Part shown: positions 31,276-42,500 of the stretch, piece by piece
Position numbering within the stretch: position 1 is the stretch's first letter
How the letters are laid out: every line of letters begins with the position of its first letter
NCBI GenBank assembly: GCA_029979565.1
Contig: JAPOHG010000014.1
Coordinates: 1 to 43,540, forward strand
DNA length: 43,540 bases
Direction of reading: 5' to 3'
Source of the DNA: a bacterium
GTDB taxonomy: Bacteria > Bacteroidota > Bacteroidia > Flavobacteriales_D > Sanyastnellaceae
Made by a program: the position numbers and the translations under genes
The notes under the pieces: generated by a model
Database searches by the model: none
Told to the model about the DNA's origin: nothing
Seen by the model: the letters and a program-made list of their open reading frames with translations, nothing else

Positions 31276-32127
31276 ATGAACATTTCATCCCAACTGCGAC
31301 TGCTTTTTTGCGCGGTTATCCTCGGCTTCGCCGGTTGTAAAAAGGAAGATTCTCCGTCCTCGACAACCAACGGACAAAGAATGTTGCTGATTGGCAACAG
31401 TTTTTTCCGGCCATACGCCGAGAATTTGGATGCAGTAGCCGCCGATGCGGGATACGATGACCACAACGGCACTGCGGTGTTTCGGGGCGGTGACAACGGA
31501 AGGGCGAGTAACTTCTGGGATGACTCCACTTCTCAAGAGACCCTGAGCATCAAGGCGGCTCTTGATGCCGGCGGCGTTGAATTGTTCGCCATGACAGCAG
31601 ATGGGGACACCGCAGACCCGACCCGAGGTTTCGAGGCCTGGATCAATTACGCCTTGCAAAACAATCCCGACATTGAGATTGGCCTTTCGCTGCCGATGAT
31701 TGATTTCCCGGCAGATTGGGAAGCACGCGCACAATCATTGGGCTACAACGATATCCATGACCTCTATCCATTCGTGATTGACTCCCTCTGGCACACGAAT
31801 GTGATTGATGTCCTTCGTGCCGAGTTTCCTGGGGTGAATATTTTCTCCATTCCCACGGGATGGGCAGGCATCACATTGGCCCAAATGCAGCAAGATGACC
31901 TGCTCGATGACGACATTGACCTCTTCGGTGCAAAGCCTACCTCCATTTTCACCGACGCCAAAGGACACCAGGGTCAAATCGTCATTGAAGCCGGAGCCCT
32001 GATTTGGCTGGCTAGCATCTACGGTGATGACCTCGCGACCAACACCTACGAAACAGGGTTCGAAACGGATTTACACAGCGTCGCCATCGAAATCATGGAC
32101 AACCATCCCGAAACGTACAAGCGGTAA
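31276..32127 (+). CDS. SGNH-hydrolase-like lipoprotein
   Basis: 283 aa. The signal peptide ends in lipobox FAGC (Cys21). The mature N-terminus has MLLIGNSFF (near 36-44), the block-I-like GNS of SGNH/GDSL esterases, and a later TDAKGHQG resembling the Asp-His block V. A clean G-x-N block is less obvious, so the assignment is tentative. Probably a surface-anchored esterase or acetylhydrolase of unknown substrate. The 3' part (31847-32016) recurs at 98% identity at the end of the window. Confidence 0.65.
   Translation: MNISSQLRLLFCAVILGFAGCKKEDSPSSTTNGQRMLLIGNSFFRPYAENLDAVAADAGYDDHNGTAVFRGGDNGRASNFWDDSTSQETLSIKAALDAGGVELFAMTADGDTADPTRGFEAWINYALQNNPDIEIGLSLPMIDFPADWEARAQSLGYNDIHDLYPFVIDSLWHTNVIDVLRAEFPGVNIFSIPTGWAGITLAQMQQDDLLDDDIDLFGAKPTSIFTDAKGHQGQIVIEAGALIWLASIYGDDLATNTYETGFETDLHSVAIEIMDNHPETYKR
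31847..32016 (+). repeat. Copy 1 of a 170-bp near-identical repeat (inside the SGNH-like gene)
   Basis: Identical to 43371-43540 except at three positions (31857 G/A, 31866 A/C, 31939 A/T). Here it is in frame within the intact gene, so it is probably the original. Confidence 0.95.
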
Positions 32128-32396
32128 AAAGGTGCGACCAACCGCTTAAGCTGTGTCGTTAAAATCAATTGCTACAGGACTGTGGGCATGTAAACCATGC
32201 TTTCTAAAAGAGGTCAATAGACGACCAGCACCCGTCGGGAGTTCGAAGTTGGAGTCGTTGCCTAGAGAATGCCCATAACCCGCGAAAAAACCACCGCCTC
32301 ATGCGGGAAATCCGTTTGGAATTCTTCGCAGAAGCGATGGTTTTGATTTTAGTCGCAGGGGCCTAGACCTGCCCAACTGAGGTCAACCGAATGGCA
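32128..32396. other. Convergent intergenic region, no gene recognised
   Basis: 269 bp between the plus-strand SGNH gene and the minus-strand choice-of-anchor-L gene. It has only tiny frames (for example 21 codons from 32300). A short GCAGG/CCTGC hairpin sits near 32356-32373 but lacks a T-run. No tRNA-like fold, repeat or promoter is convincing. Confidence 0.6.
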
Positions 32397-35300
32397 TCAA
32401 TTGGGCACCGTCCCGTCACAAAAGTCGCCGTAAACGGCCATGAGTTCAAGCAAATCGGCAACCGTTATGACACCGTCCTCGTTCAAATCCGCTTGGCAAC
32501 CGTCTTCGTAGTTCTCTTCACACCACGATTGGTAGTCGCATCCGCCGCCGCCGCCGCCGCCGCCCGGACCGAACTCACACGAACCGTCGTCAATCAAGGC
32601 CTCGGGATCGTAGTTCGGGAAGAACCAATAAGTGCAGCCACATGGCAGGGCATCCGGATTGTCGAGCGCATTCAGTTCGACCTCCGCATCCCAGTCGCAA
32701 TTGTCATTGGAGACATTGACGCCGTAAACACCATTGGGCAAGAAGGTGAAGGCGTTGGGATCGCCATTGGAATACTGGGAGTACGTGATGGCAGAAGAGT
32801 CGGCTGCTACGGTGTCTTGGACGGTTAATTCGATGAGCCAGTCCTCGCCGGAATAGCCCGGTGAATCCACATCAATGACCAAGGTCCCGTTGCTCACGTC
32901 GCAATCCGGGTGGAAGGCTAACCATTCGGCACTGAGTTGAGTGGTGACGTTCACTGTGTCCGAACTGAAGCAGGTGGGCTGGTCTTCAACGTAAGCGATG
33001 ATGACAAATTCGGTTTGGTCCGAACCCGGAATGATTTCGGTGTTGGGCGAAATGGAATCGAGTACAAACGCTCCCGGTTGCCAGAGATACAGAACATCCA
33101 AAAAGAATGGATTGCAATCGATGGTGAAGTCAATAGGACCAAAGGCACCGTCTCCACACGAAAGGGAATCGTTGGTCACCACACGGAATGTCAGGCAACC
33201 CGTCGCATTCTCCGCACCCCACTCGGTGCTTGACAGATCACCCGAATAAGTCCCCAATAGGGGGTAACTCGTGTCAGGGCCGTCGAACACTTGTATGAAA
33301 TCGCCCAAGGTGTCGAGCTCAGCCGAACTCATCATGAGGTTCATGTACGTGCCGTCCCCTTGGATCATGGGGCACACCGTAAACACCGTGTCTTGGTTGT
33401 TGCCGATGCACCAGCTGTTGGAGAACGGCATGCCAGGACAATCCGTGTAAGCGGTATTGACCAAGCTGGCATTCAATGGAAGTACGTTGGCACAAGCATT
33501 GGGATTGGGTCCTGCATCAACGGCGAATCCCAATCCGTCATTGACCGTAATTGTCCTGTACCGCGTCGTGGTGCAACCAAAGGCATCCACCGCAGTGAAA
33601 CTGACCGTGTGACTGCCAATCGCAATGGCCTCATAGACCGCCGCCATACCAGTCGAATCTTCTACGATGTTGGCTGACTCCGGGAAACTTCCCCAGTTGA
33701 AGCCCCCTCCACTCAAGTCGAGCTCGTCGCTTCCACTCAAGCCCAATGAATCCAACTCACTGTGTTCGAATTGAATGTTCCAATCGAAGAAGTGGCCATC
33801 GCCAAGCGAATCCAATGTTGCGATGTTCAACGTCCATGTACCGTTGACGGGGCAGCCTTCAAGGGCGCACCAATCGTTGCATGATGTGTACGAACCGGGG
33901 TTGATGGTACCGCCTTCAAGGGCCGAATTATCCGCGTCATCCAATACATAAAATCCGTATTCACGCCATGTATACGTGTAGCCGACTCCAGCCGTATCAT
34001 TGCCTACCTCAACGATGGGTTCTCCCAAGTAAGCCGCATCCACATCTGAACTGCCGTTGCAGTCGTCCATTTCACCTTGGTTGTTGCTCAACAGCACCAA
34101 TTCCGATCCATCGGGGCACGTAACCCACATGTCCAACGCACCGACGTGGGCGTGTTCGAGGTTGGCACGGATTTTCTTGACATCCGAACAATCTTCGATG
34201 ACTGCGCTGTCGCTGAATTGGTCGACTTGTAAGTCGAATGTAAACGTCTGTGCCATGGTATCTGCGAGTTGCATGGACGGACCTTGATAAGCCACTGTCT
34301 GCGTCATGGAAGACGGGAAGACATTGACTTCTGCTTCGCCGTATCCGCCGAGGCAGATGGGGGTGTCCGCGAGGAATTGGACACTTGGACGCGGGAATAC
34401 CGTGATGTACACAGGTTCCGATTCATCCGTATTCCCGTAATTGTCACCCATCAACAGGGTCACTGCATAGACGCCTGGCTCGTCCCATTCGTGATGGACC
34501 GTGTCGGCCAAGGTGTATTCGATGGTACCATCGCCCCAATTCCATCCGTAGTATGCTACAGTCTCGCTGATGGAAATCGAAGCGGAAGGGCTGAATGCGA
34601 GGTCGATGTCCGAACATGCGTAGAATGCTGCACTGTCTGGCCCTGCCAATGACGAGTCCAAAACGGTGATGATTGCATCCACGTAATAAAACGCATCGAT
34701 GAACAGTTCATCCATTTCTTCGTTGCCACAGCCGTCTTCCACCTCTACCGTCAATACATCGAATAGGTCTGGCTGGAATTCGAAAAGCGTGTCGAATCCT
34801 GCCTGTACCAGATCGCCATTCACGTACCAACTGGTTGAATAATTACCTCCAAAGCTCAATCCTCCTTCAATCGAAACGGAAGTGAGCACACTGTCGCCCG
34901 CAATGATCTCAATGCTGTCGGGATGCAAATCGACCGTTAAAGGCTCACCGTCGAGCAATGAAATGGTATTTATCACTGAAGCAGGCGCTAATCCACACGT
35001 ATCTGTGACCGTCAGAATGCAGCTCCAATCCTCTTCGGTGGTCACCGTAATTGCCGGAGCATTTGAAGTGCTACACGACCAGCTGTACTCATAATTTCCA
35101 ATTCCCCCTGTCACTTCCGGTTCAACTACAATCTGCACATTGGAACAGGCAATCGTATTGAATCCGTCTATTTCAATTGGATCAGGTCCATCTGAAACCT
35201 CATACGTGAGGTACATGAATCCATCGGAACAGCTGTTCAAAGAGGCGATGGTCAAGATGAGCGATTCATTGCCTTCGGACACTGTGTCTGTCAACGCGAT

Positions 35301-36410
35301 GAGCGTAAGTTCTTGCGAAGCCACTCCAGCTGGAAAAATCAAGGTGTCTGAAAACGGCTGAACCGTGCCATCTGCTAGCAATTGGCCAAAATCTTCACCA
35401 TTCGCCGCATCTCCTTCGTCAAAATTCAATAAAACCGTGTATTCTTCAGCCACATCTACCGTGGATGGACGCTCGAACGTCCAAGTCAACATGCCACACC
35501 CCTCAAAAACAACGTTTTCGCCTTCGCCCCCTACGTCCAGGGTCTCACTGACCTGGACAGGAACGTTCGAAACGAAAGATCCCTGTTCCAAGATTACCAC
35601 CGACTCCAAGCCGGTATCCGTGCCGTCGGCAATGGCCAATTTGATGTGGTAGGTCTCTCCACATTGAACAGGATACCCCGCGTGGAAAACGGCTGTGTAT
35701 CCGTTGATGCAAATGCCGTCATAGGGCAAATTGGGCACATAAAACTCCGAATTCAATGTGCTGTTGACGGAAGAAACGGTGATGGGCAGGTTCGGGTCGC
35801 TTCCGGGAACTCCGGCAATGTTGATTGCTCCTCCCGGAAAACCATCAGGGCTTGCAAACGGTCCCTCAATACCCGGCCCGCTCAAGAAAAAACCGAAGAC
35901 GTCGTTGTACGGAGTGTTGATCCACTGCTCATATTCGTCAGATCCGAAGATGTAATCGAACCCGATGGAGTCACCCGTTACGATGAAATCGAATTCAAGG
36001 ATGCTCACATCGTGCAAGGATTCGACCGTGAAGGATTGACCAATGAGCTCCGGGACGGAATTGGCCAAACTCAGCAATGCGGAATCGGTCACCGCATCGC
36101 CAAGGCAATCGCTGCAACTTGAAGATGAGCAGCCGATACCGCGCGAATTGGCCGTGCTCATTACTAAGCCTTCATCAAAGGCGTACTCAGAATCATCACC
36201 ATTCACCAGTTGACCTAACTGGTCCATGCCTCCCACATACGAAATATTGAAGGCGGCAACCCCTTCTCCGAGCAGCACGTCATTGACGTATTCCTCGACT
36301 GTGTAACCCTGTGTAACGTCCAATTGGGCCTGGACGTCCGTCGTGTAAAATGCTATGCAGCCGGCTATTATGCCAAATGCACTGACGGATTGTCGTGATA
36401 AATAACTCAT
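32397..36410 (-). CDS. Large secreted multidomain protein with choice-of-anchor L, PKD, P-domain and CUB-like modules
   Basis: 1337 aa. After the signal peptide comes a choice-of-anchor L domain (about 30-270; VGGMDQLG, GFDYIFGSDEYEQW). Ig/Calx-like repeats follow, then a PKD domain (about 590-675; WNWGDGTIEY). Next are a proprotein-convertase P-like domain (about 717-883; ALDMWVTCPDGSE, GTWTLNI) and a CUB-like domain (about 970-1103; FIQVFDGPD). The C-terminus has NYDPEALIDDGSCE, an eight-glycine tract, then a single dockerin/EF-hand-like unit DLNEDGVITVADLLELM. No standard T9SS type A or B sorting domain is visible. Likely a surface or secreted adhesin or matrix protein. It follows the PorE-like gene by 33 bp. 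Confidence 0.88.
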   Translation of the reverse strand: MSYLSRQSVSAFGIIAGCIAFYTTDVQAQLDVTQGYTVEEYVNDVLLGEGVAAFNISYVGGMDQLGQLVNGDDSEYAFDEGLVMSTANSRGIGCSSSSCSDCLGDAVTDSALLSLANSVPELIGQSFTVESLHDVSILEFDFIVTGDSIGFDYIFGSDEYEQWINTPYNDVFGFFLSGPGIEGPFASPDGFPGGAINIAGVPGSDPNLPITVSSVNSTLNSEFYVPNLPYDGICINGYTAVFHAGYPVQCGETYHIKLAIADGTDTGLESVVILEQGSFVSNVPVQVSETLDVGGEGENVVFEGCGMLTWTFERPSTVDVAEEYTVLLNFDEGDAANGEDFGQLLADGTVQPFSDTLIFPAGVASQELTLIALTDTVSEGNESLILTIASLNSCSDGFMYLTYEVSDGPDPIEIDGFNTIACSNVQIVVEPEVTGGIGNYEYSWSCSTSNAPAITVTTEEDWSCILTVTDTCGLAPASVINTISLLDGEPLTVDLHPDSIEIIAGDSVLTSVSIEGGLSFGGNYSTSWYVNGDLVQAGFDTLFEFQPDLFDVLTVEVEDGCGNEEMDELFIDAFYYVDAIITVLDSSLAGPDSAAFYACSDIDLAFSPSASISISETVAYYGWNWGDGTIEYTLADTVHHEWDEPGVYAVTLLMGDNYGNTDESEPVYITVFPRPSVQFLADTPICLGGYGEAEVNVFPSSMTQTVAYQGPSMQLADTMAQTFTFDLQVDQFSDSAVIEDCSDVKKIRANLEHAHVGALDMWVTCPDGSELVLLSNNQGEMDDCNGSSDVDAAYLGEPIVEVGNDTAGVGYTYTWREYGFYVLDDADNSALEGGTINPGSYTSCNDWCALEGCPVNGTWTLNIATLDSLGDGHFFDWNIQFEHSELDSLGLSGSDELDLSGGGFNWGSFPESANIVEDSTGMAAVYEAIAIGSHTVSFTAVDAFGCTTTRYRTITVNDGLGFAVDAGPNPNACANVLPLNASLVNTAYTDCPGMPFSNSWCIGNNQDTVFTVCPMIQGDGTYMNLMMSSAELDTLGDFIQVFDGPDTSYPLLGTYSGDLSSTEWGAENATGCLTFRVVTNDSLSCGDGAFGPIDFTIDCNPFFLDVLYLWQPGAFVLDSISPNTEIIPGSDQTEFVIIAYVEDQPTCFSSDTVNVTTQLSAEWLAFHPDCDVSNGTLVIDVDSPGYSGEDWLIELTVQDTVAADSSAITYSQYSNGDPNAFTFLPNGVYGVNVSNDNCDWDAEVELNALDNPDALPCGCTYWFFPNYDPEALIDDGSCEFGPGGGGGGGGCDYQSWCEENYEDGCQADLNEDGVITVADLLELMAVYGDFCDGTVPN
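32542..32565 (-). repeat. Trinucleotide (CCG/GGC) run encoding eight glycines
   Basis: About eight CCG units on the plus strand give a Gly tract near residue 1285 of the large protein. Slippage would change linker length by whole codons without breaking the frame. Confidence 0.9.
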
Positions 36411-36443
36411 AGTTTATTGGTTTTAAAGTCGTTGACGATTGAT

Positions 36444-38666
36444 TTAATCTGCTAGCAATCGCAATTCAGTTCTTCGGTTTTGTTGATGCAATGCCTCTTC
36501 ACACGGCTCACAGCCCACCACATTCAAGGGCGCACAACCGCAGGTAAAGGCATCGCTGCATTGGTTTAAAAGTTGGGACTCGCCATAACCTATCGCGAGG
36601 ATTCGATCCGGTTGTATGCCTTGATCGATGATGTATCCCACACAGCTCTCGGCACGGGCTTGAGAGAGCAATAAATTTGAATCTTCATCGTCTCTGCAAT
36701 CGGTATGAGAACTCAGCTCGACCCTTATTCCGGGACGATCAAGCATGTATGAAACGAGCTTGTCCAGCTCTATCTTGCTATCTTCTCGCAATTCAGAACT
36801 GCCAGAATCATAGAAGATGTTGGCCAAGTCAATTCGATTCAAGTCTGCATTCCATGGGACCAAAGTCAGCGTATCAGAAATGGAGATAAGGCAGCCAGAT
36901 GGCGGCTCACGGAAGCGGTGCTGCAGGTCATTGTAATTGATCAAAGCCGCAGTCACCTTCACAAAGTCATCAGCCTGCGACACCGCACGCCATTCGAATT
37001 GTCCTCGTTCGTCGGTGATAAAATTCGAAGCATGACCATGTGCGTCCTCAAACATCAACAGAACCCCCTCTACCGCGGCACCGTTCTCGTTGAGCACCAC
37101 CAGAGAATTTTCCTTTGACGCGAAATTCATGTCGATGACCAGCTCGGAAATGGAATCCTTCGGGATGACATATTGCCCGGGCGGTGAACGCATCCCTTCA
37201 TATGGTTTCAAATTCACGTCATAGCGGTGTCCCAGCCAAGCGTACAATTGTGCCTTGCCAGCATCATCCGTCTGCGCAGAAATGATGGTGCCTGTCTGTG
37301 CATCGGTAAATTGCACTTCGGCAGATGTGACTGGAGAACCATCGCATGCAAGCACTTCCACCTCAATTTTGCCTGTAGTCCCAGGGCCTGAAACACGGTA
37401 AATGGCGTCTTGCTCATCGGTGCGATTGGAGCTTAGCCAACCCTCCCCGGCAGCATCGTCCCAAACAAAGGCAAAATCATCAGCGGTCGAATTGATGGGG
37501 GCACCCAATCGCTCAGAGCGATCTGCACCACGCGGATAAACAAATACATCCAGCCCGCCCGTCCCCAGATGACCGTCGGATGCAAAGTACAAAAAGCCAG
37601 CAGGGCTCATGAACGGAAAGGCTTCGTTGCCTGCCGTATTGACAGCTGGGCCGAGGTTTTCAGGATGCGTCCACTCGGCATCCTCCCAACGCGTATAATA
37701 CAAATCCATGCCGCCGTAACCTCCTGGCATATCGGACATGAATACTACGTTTCCGTCCGCGTCAAACGTTCCGTGACCACATGAATATTCAGTCGAATTC
37801 CAAGGGAAAGCATGGGCAGGCTCCCACCCCCATAGCCGTTTCCAGAAAAAATCCATGCGCAACCGCACGACCTCTGCGTTGGACCCTGCATCCCTTCCAG
37901 CATAACTCCGTGTCAAGGCCGCAAAATCTTGTTCCGCGTCAAACGCCACTGGGCCGTCGTGCAATCTTGTTCGGCCCAAAGACAAAAACTGATCCTTGCG
38001 CTGCGCCAGTTCTTTCCACGTGAATTCCACGGCCGGCCGGGCTGTGTCCGATAGGAACATCAACTTGGTGAAGTAATCGCCTGTTCGGCCATCCTTCCTC
38101 GGTGCGATGCCGATATCCCCAGCAGTCGACTGGAACACGAGGCCCGCACCCAAAGGGACCGCTGCAAATTCATCTGCTGTTGCTTGCGGTCGGAATGGGC
38201 GGATGGAAAACGACGTCGAGTCCCGGTGCAACTTTTGGACCGCCTGCGCATTGGTAATGATGGGCTGAAGTTTGTGCGCTGGAAATTGGGCTGCACGCTC
38301 GCTTTGCAGCAAGCCCGGCACTTCCTCTCCTCGGCCATGGTATTGCAGCAATTCCACATGGATCTGCCAATCCCGCGGCGTTACCTCTGGCTGTTCCAGC
38401 AGGAATAAACTCCAATCCAATGCCTCCATGTATTGATTGGATTCCATCGCTGCTTTTACCGCCGATCGTGCAAATTGAACACGCCGGAAGTCAGTGGAAT
38501 CCGTTTCCTCCACCAGCGCAGACCACAACTCGTAGGCCCGTACAAATTGATGCGTCTCCATGCACTCCACCGCCTTCAAGACGGGATTCAACTGCGCCAT
38601 TGCCGAGGTTGACCATGCGAGCAAGACCAACCAACCAATTCCTGTATTTCGAATGAGGCGCTTCAT
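36444..38666 (-). CDS. PorE-like OmpA-family protein with TPR, WD40-type propeller, CRD and OmpA domains
   Basis: 740 aa. A signal peptide (to about residue 24) is followed by a helical TPR-like region (about 30-150) and a PD40/WD40-like propeller with repeated SDMPGGYGGMDLYYT and SDGHLGTGGLDVFVY (about 180-440). One or two carboxypeptidase-regulatory-like beta domains (about 450-600) and an OmpA-C domain (about 620-740; FYDSGSSELR, SHTDCR, LSQARAESC) come next. This is the domain order of T9SS component PorE, and peptidoglycan contact by the OmpA end is expected. ATG 38666 follows the PorP/SprF stop by two bases. It could be a paralogue used with the adjacent surface proteins rather than the core PorE. 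Confidence 0.88.
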   Translation of the reverse strand: MKRLIRNTGIGWLVLLAWSTSAMAQLNPVLKAVECMETHQFVRAYELWSALVEETDSTDFRRVQFARSAVKAAMESNQYMEALDWSLFLLEQPEVTPRDWQIHVELLQYHGRGEEVPGLLQSERAAQFPAHKLQPIITNAQAVQKLHRDSTSFSIRPFRPQATADEFAAVPLGAGLVFQSTAGDIGIAPRKDGRTGDYFTKLMFLSDTARPAVEFTWKELAQRKDQFLSLGRTRLHDGPVAFDAEQDFAALTRSYAGRDAGSNAEVVRLRMDFFWKRLWGWEPAHAFPWNSTEYSCGHGTFDADGNVVFMSDMPGGYGGMDLYYTRWEDAEWTHPENLGPAVNTAGNEAFPFMSPAGFLYFASDGHLGTGGLDVFVYPRGADRSERLGAPINSTADDFAFVWDDAAGEGWLSSNRTDEQDAIYRVSGPGTTGKIEVEVLACDGSPVTSAEVQFTDAQTGTIISAQTDDAGKAQLYAWLGHRYDVNLKPYEGMRSPPGQYVIPKDSISELVIDMNFASKENSLVVLNENGAAVEGVLLMFEDAHGHASNFITDERGQFEWRAVSQADDFVKVTAALINYNDLQHRFREPPSGCLISISDTLTLVPWNADLNRIDLANIFYDSGSSELREDSKIELDKLVSYMLDRPGIRVELSSHTDCRDDEDSNLLLSQARAESCVGYIIDQGIQPDRILAIGYGESQLLNQCSDAFTCGCAPLNVVGCEPCEEALHQQNRRTELRLLAD

Positions 38667-38668
38667 GA

Positions 38669-39577
38669 TCAAAAATGCCGTGGGCTGATGTGGTGAACAA
38701 GGCGCTTCCCGGCGTCCCACGCTACCCCGATTTCATGGGACCCAAAACTTCGGTGCATCAATCCATTGGTCGGAAAGTCAACCCCGTAGTGAACGCGCAG
38801 GCCCTCGTTGATGCGGTAGGTGGCTTGAAGCCCCGCTCCTTCATTGAACCGGGCGAAGCCGCCAATTGAAAGCACATCGTAAAACCAGCACTCCACGTTC
38901 AGGTCCAACGCCTTGGGCGCATCGACGGACCACTTCCACAAGGCCGCCCCACGCAGGGAAACGAATGCATTGATCTCGTAGGTGTAGCCACCGGAAAGGT
39001 AACGGTGACGAAGCGTTGAACCTTGAGGTTGCACCTGGCCTAGCGGCCGTTCCATCAATTGAGGAAGGGCCATGCTGAAATACCACGTGTCAGCGTGCAC
39101 CAGCATACCGAATCCCGCCGCGAACCAGGTTTGGTTGAACGGCTGAAACGCAATCGGATCGTCCCCGTGCGTCATTTCCAAGTGCTGAAAATCAAACCCG
39201 GCGGATTCAAATCCGAGCGATAGCCCGGCCGAAGCACGAATGCCTCGCCACAGTTCCGGCAATCGGTATGCGGCTTGAACCATGGCTTCTCGTTGCACCC
39301 GCGCGCCGCTCACGTCGTTCATCATGGAGATGCCCAGGCCGACTTGTCCCCGCCAAGCCGGTGCATGCGCCGAGAAAAATTGGCTGCGCGGCGCCCCGTC
39401 CCACCCCGTCCACTGGGTGCGGGTGATGGCCGTAGCCCGCAACGTCCCGTCGAGACCGGCATGGGCCGGGTTGTATTGCACGGGATTTCTCAAGTAGAGT
39501 GTGACCTGTGGGTCTTGTTGGGACCAACTGGAAAACGAGCACAAGGCGGCAATGACAAGGAGCAACATCCGGTTCAT
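38669..39577 (-). CDS. PorP/SprF family outer-membrane protein
   Basis: 302 aa. Signal peptide ends near SSWSQQ; the mature N-terminus has the family motif QDPQVTLYLRNPVQYNPAHAG. The rest is a 12-to-14-strand beta barrel with a C-terminal strand. PorP is a T9SS outer-membrane component; SprF-type paralogues help secrete their adjacent SprB-like adhesin. The ATG overlaps the stop of the upstream adhesin gene (ATGA), so these two are a pair. The partner relation strongly suggests SprF-like function here. Confidence 0.92.
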   Translation of the reverse strand: MNRMLLLVIAALCSFSSWSQQDPQVTLYLRNPVQYNPAHAGLDGTLRATAITRTQWTGWDGAPRSQFFSAHAPAWRGQVGLGISMMNDVSGARVQREAMVQAAYRLPELWRGIRASAGLSLGFESAGFDFQHLEMTHGDDPIAFQPFNQTWFAAGFGMLVHADTWYFSMALPQLMERPLGQVQPQGSTLRHRYLSGGYTYEINAFVSLRGAALWKWSVDAPKALDLNVECWFYDVLSIGGFARFNEGAGLQATYRINEGLRVHYGVDFPTNGLMHRSFGSHEIGVAWDAGKRLVHHISPRHF

Positions 39578-42500
39578 CTTGCTTCGTTTTGAATTTCGAT
39601 GAACCCGCGACTGGGAGAAACTGAAGGCAACCCGGAGTCAAACAAGTAGTAATACGTGGCGCTGGGAAGGGGTTGACCGGCGCCGTTGCCGGATTCCCAC
39701 GTGCCGAACCAATCGTTGTTGTACGGTGACGCCTCATAAACCAATCCGCCCCAACGGTTGTATACCCGAACGCGGTGGTCGGGGTACAGATACAAATCCT
39801 CCAAGACCCAGCGGTCGTTTTTGCCGTCTCCATTCGGCGTCAACAGTTGATTTACACCCACGGGGATTTCATCCTCACATGCCACAGAGAAAGCAGTATC
39901 CACTACGCAGTTGGATGCGTCCGTGACTTCGAGGACATGCGTTCCGGCCGGCGCGCCCCACCAATAGGCACCCGTGGCATCAGGCCACACGTAGGCAAAT
40001 CCCCCACTGCCGCCGGTGGCCTCAACTTCGAGGTACCCATTGGACATGCCGCACAAAGCAGGCCCCATGTCGATAAGCGAAACAACGATGGGGTCAATGG
40101 GGTCCAGCACGAACGTTGCTGCCTCCTCGCAGTTGGACGCATTGATGACCACCACATCGTACGTGCCCGGCCCGAGGTTTTCCGCCACCGCTTCAATGCT
40201 AACGGGCGGCACCCATTGGTAGAGCAAGTCAGCGCCCCCGCCAGCATCAACTCCAATGACCGCATCGTCAATGCCGTAACACACCAACGAATCCACCCAT
40301 TGGTCCAAGATTTCAACGGGCACGGGTTCTGCCACCGGCACCTCAAGTGAAGCAGAGCAACCTGTTGTCCCATCTTCAAAAGCCATTTCGTAGGTTCCGC
40401 TTGCCGCGACCTCCGCCACCGAGCCTTGCTCGGTCACAACCGACGGTCCTGTAAATGTGAATTGGCCGGCGCCAGTCGATGCAAACCCCTCAATGAATGC
40501 TGTCCCGGTTTGGCAGTCCAAGCCGCCATTGGGACCTACATTCGATAGAAGCACGGGCGTGGGATGGATCGTGCATTCAATCTCCAAATGTTCAGTTGGA
40601 CACGTTGCCAAAGATGCCATAAGACTCAATGTTGCCAGCGCAGCGGAGTCCGCAGCGTTTACAGCTTGCCATTGCGGAATACTCCCTGAACCCGATGCTG
40701 GTAAGCCGATGGTGGCATTGGAATTGAACCAATCCAGCTGCACTCCTGCAGCTTCGGGGGCGTAGCCTTCCACCAGCGCAGAATCACCGTTGCACCAAGC
40801 CAAAGGAGGCAGTGAATCAAACGAAAAATCGGGCCATACTTCAACAATGACGTGCACCGTATCTGCAGCGCACACGGTGCCATCGACACCAAACGTATAT
40901 GCGATGCTGTCACGCTGGGTACCAAAGTTGTTTAAGACGTGAACAAGTGAATCGCCCGAACCGGGAGTGAAACCATTGAGGGTGCTGTCCGCTGTCGCCG
41001 ACCACCACACGGTACCTGTCGCTGTCGACTCACCGGCTGTTGCGAGCACCGAATCACCCGAACAGTACAAAGAATCCAAACCGTTCAAAAGCAGCTCTGG
41101 AACAGGGTGCACAGTCACGACCAGGTTGGTCGTGTCACTGCATGCTTCCAGTGCGGCAGTTAATTCAATGAAAGCTGTTGCCGGGTCAACGCTCGATTCC
41201 GTGTTGGCAACCCAAGGGAGCAAAAGGGTGTCCCCCTGAGCGGGTATGCCCACATCTCCACCTTCCACAATGGCCCAGCTGTAGGCGACGCCGTCAATTC
41301 CAAGCTCTGCATCCGGCAGCTCGACGAGTTCCCCCGGACAAACGGTGGCGTACTCCATCACCGGCAGTTCCAACAACGGCACCACCGGCACAGACCAAAC
41401 CATCGGCACACCAGGACAAGCATAATCGGGCGCGGTGAAGGTGTACAAGACGGTATCCGCTGCGCTAGATGCATTGACAAGGGTATCGACCAATTGCAGC
41501 GGCGAAAACCCTGTGCCCGAGTTGCCGAGCATTGGGCTCCCGGCAAAGGCACTTTCCCATGCAATCTCGACGTCACTCAGGGTACTGTTCAGTACAGCTT
41601 CAAACGGCTCATTGGAACAAATTGCGCTAGAATCAGTGGAAATGGACAGCACCGGTCGGGGCAGGACAACCACGTGCATGGATGTTTCATCGGAGCACCC
41701 AAGCACATCGGCCTGAAAGAACACGGTAGCCGAACGCTGATCGTCACCTTCGTTTTCCGCTGCGAACACCTCCACGTATCCTTCACCTGAAGACTCGATC
41801 CCAATGGCATCGCCCTCAGCGCTCCATGTGTACTGCACCTCATCGAGGTCCACGTTGTACGCTGGAACGAATACAGAGTCTCCGGGGCAAACAGCAAGAG
41901 AATCCAAAAGCGGTGGCAAAGCGAAGTCAGGAACAACCGTAAACTCGAAAGCAAAGGGCTCTGCCGGACAGGCCGATGTCGGCGTTGTGAAGGTGTACAT
42001 CAAGGATTGCAGGGAATCGGTGGAATTCACCAATTGATCTACGATCACCGGACCACTGTTTGACGATCCGCTGTTCCCCCCCTCAACCAAGGACATGGCA
42101 TCGGCTTCCCACTCGACGTAAACATCGTGCACCGTTGTGTTGACATACGCGAACAGCGATTCGCCCGAGCAAATCGTGTCCGGCAGATTGGACGGTCCGA
42201 GGAAAATTGAAATATCCGGCTGCACTTCAATGGAATACACCTGTTGTTGCGTGTTGCAGCCTTGGGAGATGACCAAATCCATCGTTTTAGGGCTGATGGA
42301 ATTGTTCGTCAAGGTCCAACCTGGGATGGAAACGGGAGCGACACCTGAGCCGGATAGAACCCCAACGCCATCGACCGCATTCGGCACTTCCAATTCCCAA
42401 AAAATAGAATCATCCACGGAGGTAGAAAGCAAGTCAAAAGGGCCAATCGAATCCCCGCTGCAAACCTCAATTGCACTCGCAACCCAAGCATCGCCCGAAA

